From NCBI GenBank assembly GCA_038255685.1, contig JBBSLC010000027.1:1-24473 (forward strand): a DNA stretch of 24,473 bases. The letters run 5' to 3'. The number at the start of each line of letters is the position of its first letter. Within the stretch, counting starts at the first letter, position 1. A model generated the notes under the pieces. That model worked only from the letters and a program-made list of their open reading frames with translations. It did no database searches and had not been told where the DNA came from. This DNA comes from CADCSY01 sp038255685. GTDB lineage: Bacteria; Actinomycetota; Acidimicrobiia; Acidimicrobiales; CADCSY01. Both the position numbers and the translations under genes were made by a program. This document shows positions 15,007-21,786 of this stretch, piece after piece.

Positions 15007-16937
15007 CCGCCGACAACCCCCGCGTCCGCCTCGGCGTGCTCGCCATCGTCGTCTGCTCGCTGTTCGCAGCGCTCTTCGCCCGCATGTGGTACCTCCAGGT
15101 GCTCTCGGTCGACGAGTTCCGACTCGTCGCCCAGCAGAACGCCGTCCGCACCATCGTCGAGCCGGCGCCTCGTGGTCGGATCCTCGACCGCAACGGCGTC
15201 GTGCTGGTCGACAACCGGCCGTCCAACGTCGTGGCCATCGACAAGACCCAGCTCGACGTCGAGGAGCGCGAGGAGGTGCTCGAGCGCCTCTCGCCGCTGC
15301 TCGCCACGCCTGTCGAAGAGCTCGCCGAGCGGATGGCCGACCCGACGGCGAGCCCGATCACGCCCGTCCCCATCGCCGAGGATGTGCCCGACGACGTGAT
15401 GATCCGCCTGCGGGAGCGTCAGGACGACTTCCCCGGCGTCGCCGCCCGGCGGGTGGCGGTGCGCACGTTCCCCCAGGGCACCCTCGCCGCCCACCTGCTC
15501 GGCTACGTCGGCGAGATCAGCGCGGAGGACCTCCAGGCCCGCGCCGATGCAGGTGATGACGGCTACGCCGCCGGAGACATCATCGGCAAGGCCGGCGTCG
15601 AGCTCGAGTTCGACGTCGACCTGCGCGGCGAGGACGGTGTCACCTCCGTCGAGGTCGACTCCTCGAGCAACCCGGTCCGGGTCGTCGACGTCGTCCCCCC
15701 GAGACCGGGGGCCGACGTCGTGCTCTCCATCGACGTCGAGGTCCAACGGGTGGCGGAGCAGGCGCTCGCCCAGGGCCTCGAGTCCGCCCGGACGCGCCTG
15801 TTCGAAGACGACGGCACGCGACTCGTGGCCGACGCAGGCTCGGCCGTCGTCCTCGACGCCAAGGAGGGGAGCGTCGTGGCGCTGGCCTCGTTCCCGACCT
15901 TCGACCCCGCCATCTTCACCGACGGGTTGAGCCAGGCGGAGTTCGCGTCGTTGAACGACGAAGGCGCAGGCATCCCCCAGCTGAACCGCGCCATCCAGGG
16001 CCTCTACGCGCCGGGTTCGACCTGGAAGCTCGTGACGGCGGCAGCTGCGCTGCGCAGCGGGCTCATCACGCCGGAGACGACGATCGACGACCGCGGCGTG
16101 TACCAGATCCCGAGCTGCCGGGGGCCGTGCACGAGGCAGAACGCCGGTCGCACGGCGTACGGGCTCGTGGACCTCCGCCGTGCCGTGGCCGTCTCGAGCG
16201 ACGTGTACTTCTACGGGCTGGGCAACGACTTCTGGGTGCGCCAGGACGAGCTCGGCCAGACCGGCATCCAGGACCTCGCCACCGAGCTCGGGCTCGGCGT
16301 GCGGTCCGGGGTCGGCATCCCCGGTGAGCGCCAGGGACGGGTCCCGACCCCCGAGAGCCGGGCCGCGCTCAACGAGGAGAACCCCGAGGCCTTCCCCAAC
16401 GGCGACTGGTTCGTCGGCGACAACGTCAACCTCGCCATCGGCCAGGGTGAGATCTCGGTGACGCCGATCCAGATCGCCAACGCCTATGCGACCTTCGCCA
16501 ACGGCGGCACCCGCCATGAGCCGAACCTCGCGCTCCGGGTCCAGCGACCCGACGGCACCGTCGTGCGGGACGTCGCCCCCAGGGTGGCAGCGACCGTGCC
16601 CATCGACCCCGCCGTCCGGACCGTCGTGCTCGAAGGGCTGCGCGACGCGCTCGTCGTGCCCCGCGGGACGGGTGTGGCCGCCTTCGCCGGCTTCCCCCTC
16701 GACCAGTTCCCGATCGCCGGCAAGACCGGCACCGCCCAGGCTCCACCCAAGCAGGACACTGCGCTGTTCGCCGCTGTCGCGCCGCTCGGGGACCCCCGCT
16801 ACGCGGTGTCGGTCGTCATGGAGCAGGCCGGCTTCGGGTCGACGTCGGCAGCACCTGTGGCCCGGGCCATCTTCGGACAGCTCTCCGGCCTCGAGCGCCC
16901 GACACCGGTGGAGACCGTGGACGGAGGCAGGGGCTGA
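15003..16937 (+). CDS. mrdA: Penicillin-binding protein 2 (elongasome transpeptidase)
   Basis: The 644-residue class B penicillin-binding protein cross-links peptidoglycan during side-wall growth. It has one N-terminal membrane span (about 10-30), a dimerisation/pedestal domain beginning with RGRILDRNGVVL (58-69), and a transpeptidase domain. The active-site motifs are STWK (Ser339 nucleophile, Lys342), SSD (398-400; Asp replaces the more usual Asn, as seen in some PBP2 proteins) and KTG (574-576). Two cysteines, C372 and C376, lie between the first two motifs on the extracytoplasmic side and could form a disulfide. The GTG start overlaps the mreD stop codon, and its own stop overlaps the rodA ATG by one base. 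It pairs with the RodA glycosyltransferase. Confidence 0.96.
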   Translation: MTADNPRVRLGVLAIVVCSLFAALFARMWYLQVLSVDEFRLVAQQNAVRTIVEPAPRGRILDRNGVVLVDNRPSNVVAIDKTQLDVEEREEVLERLSPLLATPVEELAERMADPTASPITPVPIAEDVPDDVMIRLRERQDDFPGVAARRVAVRTFPQGTLAAHLLGYVGEISAEDLQARADAGDDGYAAGDIIGKAGVELEFDVDLRGEDGVTSVEVDSSSNPVRVVDVVPPRPGADVVLSIDVEVQRVAEQALAQGLESARTRLFEDDGTRLVADAGSAVVLDAKEGSVVALASFPTFDPAIFTDGLSQAEFASLNDEGAGIPQLNRAIQGLYAPGSTWKLVTAAAALRSGLITPETTIDDRGVYQIPSCRGPCTRQNAGRTAYGLVDLRRAVAVSSDVYFYGLGNDFWVRQDELGQTGIQDLATELGLGVRSGVGIPGERQGRVPTPESRAALNEENPEAFPNGDWFVGDNVNLAIGQGEISVTPIQIANAYATFANGGTRHEPNLALRVQRPDGTVVRDVAPRVAATVPIDPAVRTVVLEGLRDALVVPRGTGVAAFAGFPLDQFPIAGKTGTAQAPPKQDTALFAAVAPLGDPRYAVSVVMEQAGFGSTSAAPVARAIFGQLSGLERPTPVETVDGGRG

Positions 16938-18079
16938 TGTCCCTGGGCACGGCCACATCGACGCGTCGTGATGCGGCGTCCCCGTGGCGCCACCTCGACG
17001 CCATCCTCGTCGCCGCTGCGATCTCCGTGGCGCTGCTCGGTTGCCTGATGGTCTACAGCGCCACTCGGTTCGGCCTCGAGCAGCAGGGGCTCGACCAGCT
17101 CTCGTCGCTGAAGCGCCAGGCCATGTTCGTGGTGGTGGGCCTCGTGGTCATGGCGGCCACCGCAGCGGTCGACTACCGGCGGCTGCGAGACCTCGCGCCG
17201 GTGCTCTACCTCGGCACCACCGGTCTGCTCGTGCTCGTGATCTCGCCGCTCGGGACCGAGGTCAAGGGGGCCCAGTCCTGGTTCTCGTTCGGCTCGTTCC
17301 AGCTGCAGCCCGCTGAGCTGGCCAAGCTCGGCGCGATCATCGCCCTCGCTGCGTACTGCTCGGACCATCGTGGCGACCTCGACGGGCGCCGGCTGCTCAC
17401 CGCCATCGGCATCGCTGCCCTGCCGATGGCGCTGATCATGCTCCAGCCCGACCTCGGCAGCACCCTCGTCTTCGTGGCCGTCGTCATGGGCATGCTCCTC
17501 GTGGCCGGTGCGCAGCCGCGACACATCGCCGCGCTGACCCTCCTCGGCGTCGTCGGGGTGATCGGCGTCCTCCAGGTCGGCGTGCTCGAGGACTACCAGA
17601 CGGCTCGTCTGACTGCCTTCGCCACCGAGGGCACCGGGGACCGACAAGACGCCGCCTTCCAGCTCGCGCAAGCCAAGACCACCATCGCCGCCGGGGGACT
17701 GGTCGGGAGCGGTCTGTTCGAGGGCACCCAGACCAAGCTCGGCTTCGTGCCCGAGCAGCAGACCGACTTCATCTTCACCGTGGTGGGGGAGGAGCTCGGC
17801 TTCCTGGGGTCGGCGACCCTCCTGGTGCTGTACGGGCTCATCGCCTGGCGGCTGTGGCGGACCGGGCTGCTCGCTCGCGACAGCTTCGGGATGCTCGTGT
17901 GCGTCGGCGTGCTCGCCATGCTCGTCTTCCACGTGTTCCAGAACATGGGCATGTCGATGGGGATCATGCCGATCACCGGGATCCCGCTCCCGCTCATGTC
18001 CTACGGCGGCTCGGCGACGATCACGATCTTCGCCGCCCTCGGCCTCGCGCTGAACGTGCACATGCGCCGCTTCACCTGA
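16937..18079 (+). CDS. rodA: Peptidoglycan glycosyltransferase RodA (SEDS family)
   Basis: The 380-residue polytopic membrane protein belongs to the SEDS family, which polymerises lipid II into glycan strands with a partner class B penicillin-binding protein. Visible SEDS features are GAQSWFSFGSFQLQPAELAKL (111-131), MLQPDLGS (168-175), TDFIFTVVGEELGFLG (276-291) and GIPLPLMSYGGSA (348-360). About ten membrane spans are predicted from hydrophobic stretches. ATG 16937 shares one base with the mrdA stop codon and is preceded by GGAGG (16923-16927). The coupling matches the physical RodA-PBP2 pair. FtsW is the main alternative, but the mre-mrdA context favours RodA. It ends the mre operon. Confidence 0.96.
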   Translation: MSLGTATSTRRDAASPWRHLDAILVAAAISVALLGCLMVYSATRFGLEQQGLDQLSSLKRQAMFVVVGLVVMAATAAVDYRRLRDLAPVLYLGTTGLLVLVISPLGTEVKGAQSWFSFGSFQLQPAELAKLGAIIALAAYCSDHRGDLDGRRLLTAIGIAALPMALIMLQPDLGSTLVFVAVVMGMLLVAGAQPRHIAALTLLGVVGVIGVLQVGVLEDYQTARLTAFATEGTGDRQDAAFQLAQAKTTIAAGGLVGSGLFEGTQTKLGFVPEQQTDFIFTVVGEELGFLGSATLLVLYGLIAWRLWRTGLLARDSFGMLVCVGVLAMLVFHVFQNMGMSMGIMPITGIPLPLMSYGGSATITIFAALGLALNVHMRRFT

Positions 18080-18112
18080 GCGGGGGTACCGAAGCCAGCG
18101 CAGCGCGAGCGG

Positions 18113-18118
18113 TACCAT
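18113..18118 (+). promoter_or_regulatory. Candidate -10 box for the rng leader transcript
   Basis: TACCAT lies 34 bases after rodA. Transcription would begin near 18125, giving a leader of about 330 nt before the rng ATG at 18457. No clear -35 hexamer is seen, and transcription may also come through from rodA. Confidence 0.35.
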
Positions 18119-18124
18119 CGCGTT

Positions 18125-18456
18125 GCACATGACCTCGCACCGAGCCCAGCACCCCACCCGCGCCGTGCGCGGGGAGGGTCGTGCTGCGTTCGCGGTGGAC
18201 CTGGCGCGAGCCGTGGTCTTCGCGCTGGTCGCCGCCCGGCGCGCCCCCGACAGCGCGCCGCACCGCTGCCTCGTGCACCGCTGCCTCGTGCACCGCTGCT
18301 CCGAGGACTCCATCGCCGCGCTCGCGCACCCATCGTCCACCGACTCCGATCTCGCGCTGCGGCGCCCGCTGCCGGCAGGGGTTCGTCCCCCTGCGCAGCG
18401 GTGCGACGCGGTGCCGTCGCGCCCATCGGCGCGCGCCTGCAGAAGGGACCACTGCC
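18125..18456 (+). promoter_or_regulatory. rng: Long structured 5' leader of rng
   Basis: The rodA-rng gap is 377 bases, while most gaps in this cluster are short. It holds two perfect hairpins: CGGCGCGC/GCGCGCCG with an 8-nt loop at 18237-18260, and GCAGGGG/CCCCTGC with loop TTCGTC at 18375-18394. Between them is a 15-bp direct repeat (18261-18299). Each copy carries GCACCGCTGC, which is complementary to GCAGCGGTGC at 18395-18404. Enterobacterial rne has a long structured leader through which RNase E controls its own mRNA, and this leader could serve a similar end, though that is inference. An open frame from ATG 18129 crosses the region, but its composition is not convincing as protein. Confidence 0.55.
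18261..18299 (+). repeat. 15-bp direct repeats in the rng leader
   Basis: Two perfect tandem copies of CACCGCTGCCTCGTG (18261-18275, 18276-18290) are followed by a partial third copy. All three share CACCGCTGC, which can pair with 18395-18403. Confidence 0.85.
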
Positions 18457-20304
18457 ATGTCCGACCACCCGATCCAGGACCCGGCGCCCGACGAGGCAGC
18501 CCCCCCGGCGCCACGGCCCGCACCGGCTGAGGGCGAGGCCGGTCCCGACGGGGACCCGGGCGCCGACGGGGAGGGACCTGCGCGCGCGCGACGCCGGGGT
18601 TCGCGGGGCGGACGGAACCGGGGTCGCAGCGCCACCCGCCCGGTCGATGGTGAGGCCACCCCGGGACAGGGCGAGGTCGGTGCGTCGCTGAGCGGTGGCG
18701 ATCGCGTCCCGCGCGTGCGACCGCCGCAGACGATGGCGGACGAGCCAGCGGTCGCGGCCGCTCCGCAGCCGCCGCGCAGGCCACGCATCGGTGACACGAT
18801 CCCGGCTCCCGAGGTCCGTGCGGCGGTGGTGGAGCCGGCCGGCGATCGCCCACGCACGGCGGCGGGCGACCCCGTCTCCGGGGGGGACGACGACGGTGGC
18901 GGGCGCAAGCGCAGACGAGGTGGTCGTGGCAGGGGCGGGCGCGAGGACGTCGCCCTGCGACGAGGCAGGGGGACCGTCGCCGAAGAGGCGGTGGTCGAGC
19001 GCCGCAAGGGACAGGAGCGCAACGGGCGGCCCGTCGGCCGCTACTTCATGGCGGTGCACGTGCAGCCCGGCGCCACCCAGATCGCCGTGCTCGAGGGCCG
19101 AGCGCTCATCGAGCACCACGTGTCGCGCCCGCAGGACGACGCCACCCTCATCCACGGCAACATCTACCTGGGGCGGGTGCAGAACGTGCTCCCGGGCATG
19201 GAGGCGGCGTTCGTCGACATCGGCACCCCGAAGAACGCCGTGCTCTACCGGGGCGACGTCCAGCTCGGCGCCGACGACGTCGAGGACGGTGGGGGCGACG
19301 CCCGCATCGAGGAGATCCTGAAGGCTCGCCAGGCGATCGTCTGCCAGGTCACGAAGAACCCGATCGGCGCGAAGGGGGCGCGCCTCACCCAGGAGGTCTC
19401 GCTTCCGGGCCGGTTCGTCGTCCTCATCCCCAACAGCTCGACGTACGGGATCTCCAAGCGCCTCTCGGACGACGAGCGGAAGCGCCTGCGGGGCGTCCTC
19501 GACCAGGTCAAGCCCGCCCACCACGGGATCATCGTGCGCACCGCGGCCGAGGGCGCCACGACCGATGAGCTCCAACGCGACGTCACGCTCCTCCTGCACC
19601 AGTGGGAGGCGATCGAGGCCAAGGCCGCCCGCTCCAATGCCCCAGCGCTGCTCTACAAGGAGCCGGACATGGCGGTCCGGGTGATCCGCGAGGAGTTCAA
19701 CACCAGCTACCGCGGCATCGTGATCGACGATGAGGCGCTCTACGAGGAGGTGCGGGACTACGTCGCCTCGATCACCCCCGAGCTCGCCGACCGGGTGGAG
19801 CTGTTCGTCCCGGCGGAGGACGGCCTGCCGGTCTTCGAGCGCCACCACGTGCACGAGCAGCTCCACAAGGCCCTCGACCGGAAGGTGTGGCTGCCGTCGG
19901 GCGGCTCGCTGATCATCGAGCGGACCGAGGCACTCACCGTGATCGATGTGAACACGGGTCGCAACGTCGGCAAGACCAGCCTCGAGGAGACCGTCTACCG
20001 GAACAACCTCGAGGCGGCGGAGGAGGTCGCCCGCCAGCTGCGCCTGCGCGACATCGGCGGGATCATCGTCATCGACTTCATCGACATGGAGATCAAGCGC
20101 AACCGCGACGACGTGATCCGGTCGTTCCGAGAGGCGCTCGGTCGGGACAAGACCAGGACGCAGGTGTTCGACATCTCCGAGCTCGGCCTCGTCGAGATGA
20201 CCCGCAAGCGCATCGGCGAGGGCCTGATCGAGTCCCTCTCCGGAGGCTGTCCGACGTGTGAGGGGCGCGGCATCGTCTTCGAGTCCGACCTGCTCGGCTC
20301 CTAG
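18457..20304 (+). CDS. rng: Ribonuclease E/G family endoribonuclease
   Basis: The 615-residue protein cleaves single-stranded RNA for rRNA maturation and mRNA decay. Residues 1-195 are low complexity, Pro/Asp/Gly- and Arg/Gly-rich (for example RARRRGSRGGRNRGR at 43-57), and are probably disordered and RNA-binding. The catalytic core follows with an S1 domain (about 196-300), the 5' sensor/RNase-H-like region, metal-binding aspartates D497 (VIDVNTG) and D540 (VIDFIDM), and a CPTC zinc-link motif (598-601). There is no C-terminal scaffold. N-terminal arginine-rich extensions also occur in actinobacterial RNase E. The start is fixed by AAGGGA (18443-18448), eight bases before ATG 18457, because the 92 open codons upstream are unlike protein. 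Its position before rplU-rpmA is conserved. It could equally be named rne. Confidence 0.94.
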   Translation: MSDHPIQDPAPDEAAPPAPRPAPAEGEAGPDGDPGADGEGPARARRRGSRGGRNRGRSATRPVDGEATPGQGEVGASLSGGDRVPRVRPPQTMADEPAVAAAPQPPRRPRIGDTIPAPEVRAAVVEPAGDRPRTAAGDPVSGGDDDGGGRKRRRGGRGRGGREDVALRRGRGTVAEEAVVERRKGQERNGRPVGRYFMAVHVQPGATQIAVLEGRALIEHHVSRPQDDATLIHGNIYLGRVQNVLPGMEAAFVDIGTPKNAVLYRGDVQLGADDVEDGGGDARIEEILKARQAIVCQVTKNPIGAKGARLTQEVSLPGRFVVLIPNSSTYGISKRLSDDERKRLRGVLDQVKPAHHGIIVRTAAEGATTDELQRDVTLLLHQWEAIEAKAARSNAPALLYKEPDMAVRVIREEFNTSYRGIVIDDEALYEEVRDYVASITPELADRVELFVPAEDGLPVFERHHVHEQLHKALDRKVWLPSGGSLIIERTEALTVIDVNTGRNVGKTSLEETVYRNNLEAAEEVARQLRLRDIGGIIVIDFIDMEIKRNRDDVIRSFREALGRDKTRTQVFDISELGLVEMTRKRIGEGLIESLSGGCPTCEGRGIVFESDLLGS

Positions 20305-21041
20305 TCCCGGGGCTCGTCGGGGATCCGGACGACGACGTCGTCCGGGACGTCGGGGCCGAGCGCGACGCGCACGACCTGCTCTGCGACCCACGCAGGGCTG
20401 TTGAAGCTGTCGGTCCGCCGCAGCTCGTTGAAGCGCTCGACGTCGGGGAAGTCGTCGGCCGGCGTCGATCGGATCAGCGCCTGCATGTCGGTGTCGACGA
20501 CGCCGGGTGCGACCGCCAGCACGCGCGTGCCCGACCCGGTCTCCTCGGCGGCGATCACCCTCGTCAGCATGTCCACCGCTGCCTTCGACGCGCAGTAGGC
20601 AGCCCACCCCCGGTAGGGAGATCCGCCCGCGCCCGAGCTGATGTTGACGAGCGCGCCGCCGCCACCGACGGCGTGGCGGTGGCGCAGGTAGGCGATCGCT
20701 CCGTTGGCGACCCCGGCGACGTTGACGGTGACGTTCGTCGCGAACGCAGCAGGGTCGGCGTCGCGGAGCGGGCCGATCGGCTCCAGCACCCCTGCGTTGC
20801 CGACCCACAGGTCGATGGGCCCGAACGCGTCGGCCACCTCGACGGTGAAGGCGGCCAGCGCGGCGGCGTCGGTGACGTCGACCGCCCTCGACAGGGCGCC
20901 GGCCGGGGCCGAGGGCTCGCTGCGTGCGCACAGCCCGAGCAGCGCGCCACCGGCTGCGAGGTGGGCGGCCATCCCGGCGCCGAGGCCACGGCTCGCCCCG
21001 GTGATGACCACGACCTTGCCGGCGACGTCCACGGGCGTCAC
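20301..21041 (-). CDS. Short-chain dehydrogenase/reductase (SDR)
   Basis: This 246-residue classical SDR should bind NAD(P)(H) and oxidise or reduce an alcohol or ketone, but its substrate cannot be read from sequence. Seen features are the Rossmann glycine motif TGASRGLG (14-21), GNAG (81-84), the catalytic serine near NISSG (135/136) and YCASK with Tyr149 and Lys153. The segment APGVVDTDM follows as usual. The cofactor loop CARSE (38-42) has Arg40 after the second beta strand, which often indicates NADP(H). It starts at GTG 21041. It lies against rng, sharing the CTAG at 20301-20304 so that both stop codons overlap, and it diverges from rplU. It interrupts the usual rng-rplU order and is probably an independent insertion. 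Confidence 0.92.
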   Translation of the reverse strand: MTPVDVAGKVVVITGASRGLGAGMAAHLAAGGALLGLCARSEPSAPAGALSRAVDVTDAAALAAFTVEVADAFGPIDLWVGNAGVLEPIGPLRDADPAAFATNVTVNVAGVANGAIAYLRHRHAVGGGGALVNISSGAGGSPYRGWAAYCASKAAVDMLTRVIAAEETGSGTRVLAVAPGVVDTDMQALIRSTPADDFPDVERFNELRRTDSFNSPAWVAEQVVRVALGPDVPDDVVVRIPDEPRD

Positions 21042-21100
21042 GCTAGGACCCGAGACCGGGCTGGTGCGTCTGCCCGTCGCCGGCGCACACCTCGCTGGCT

Positions 21101-21129
21101 TTCACATCGGGCCGACCGCCAGGTAGAGT
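21101..21129 (+). promoter_or_regulatory. Promoter of rplU-rpmA
   Basis: TTCACA (five of six matches to TTGACA) and TAGAGT are spaced by exactly 17 bp. The -10 box ends nine bases before the rplU ATG and no Shine-Dalgarno is present, so the rplU mRNA probably starts at or within a few bases of its start codon. Confidence 0.7.
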
Positions 21130-21138
21130 CGCAGCCCT

Positions 21139-21468
21139 ATGTACGCAGTCATCAAGACCGGTGGCAAGCAGGAGAAGGTGACGGAGGGGCAGCGCCTCGA
21201 CGTCGAGCTCCTCGGCCAGGACATCGACACCGACGTGTCCTTCACGCCCATCCTCCTCGTCGACGGCGACACCATCGTCGCCACGCCCGCCGACCTGGCT
21301 GGTGCCACCGTCTCGGCCCGCATCGTGGGCCTGACGAAGGGCCCGAAGATCCGGGGCTTCACGTACAAGAACAAGACGAACCAGCGCAAGCGCTGGGGCC
21401 ACCGCCAGAAGTACGCCACCATCGAGATCACCGGCATCTCCGGCAGCTCCGACCGGAAGGACGGCTGA
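21139..21468 (+). CDS. rplU: 50S ribosomal protein bL21
   Basis: The 109-residue protein begins MYAVIKTGGKQ and contains YKNKTNQRKRWGHRQKYATIEI, both characteristic of bL21, which binds 23S rRNA in the large subunit. The length is normal. It is directly followed, after one base, by rpmA, the universal rplU-rpmA pair. It has a strong promoter and probably a leaderless mRNA. The short acidic/basic tail after ITGI is not informative. Confidence 0.98.
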   Translation: MYAVIKTGGKQEKVTEGQRLDVELLGQDIDTDVSFTPILLVDGDTIVATPADLAGATVSARIVGLTKGPKIRGFTYKNKTNQRKRWGHRQKYATIEITGISGSSDRKDG

Positions 21469-21469
21469 C

Positions 21470-21742
21470 ATGTCCAAGACCAAGGGCGGCGGTTCCACCA
21501 GGAACGGTCGCGACTCAGCGGCGCAGCGCCTCGGCGTGAAGCTCTACGACGGCCAGGTCGTCCACACCGGCGGCATCATCGTCCGCCAGCGGGGCACCAA
21601 GTTCCACCCTGGCGAGAACGTGGGCCGTGGCGGCGACGACACGCTCTTCGCCCTCGCCCCCGGCGTCATCAAGTTCGGCTCCCGCAAGGGCCGCAAGCTT
21701 GTCGACGTCCTCCCTGCGCCCGAGGCTGCCACCTCCGCCTGA
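21470..21742 (+). CDS. rpmA: 50S ribosomal protein bL27
   Basis: The 90-residue protein has the bL27 signature GGSTRNGRDS near its start and GTKFHPGENVGRGGDDTLFAL in the core. Its N-terminus reaches towards the peptidyl-transferase centre. There is no extra cleavable leader of the Firmicutes type. GGAAGG (21455-21460) lies nine bases before ATG, inside the rplU end. In many actinobacteria the GTPase gene obg follows rpmA. Here selO converges from the other strand instead. Confidence 0.98.
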   Translation: MSKTKGGGSTRNGRDSAAQRLGVKLYDGQVVHTGGIIVRQRGTKFHPGENVGRGGDDTLFALAPGVIKFGSRKGRKLVDVLPAPEAATSA

Positions 21743-21758
21743 CGGGTCCGCGGGCCAC

Positions 21759-21782
21759 CTCGAGTGCGGTCAGGAGCTCGAG
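21759..21782. terminator. Possible bidirectional hairpin between rpmA and selO
   Basis: Two CTCGAG hexamers, 12 bases apart, can pair as a six-base stem in the 44-bp gap between the convergent rpmA and selO stop codons. No T-run is seen on either side. The position is right for a shared terminator, but the stem is short. Confidence 0.25.
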
Positions 21783-21786
21783 CGGA

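Noticed and set aside
18181..18456. 92-codon in-frame extension upstream of rng
   Set aside because: It is Arg/Ser/Thr/Cys-rich and includes the repeat and hairpin sequences. A strong Shine-Dalgarno stands before ATG 18457 instead.
18129..18530. Upstream reading frame from ATG 18129 that overlaps the rng start in another frame
   Set aside because: It could be a leaderless regulatory ORF given the -10 box at 18113, but it has no coding signature and runs deep into rng. I kept it only as a note in the leader.
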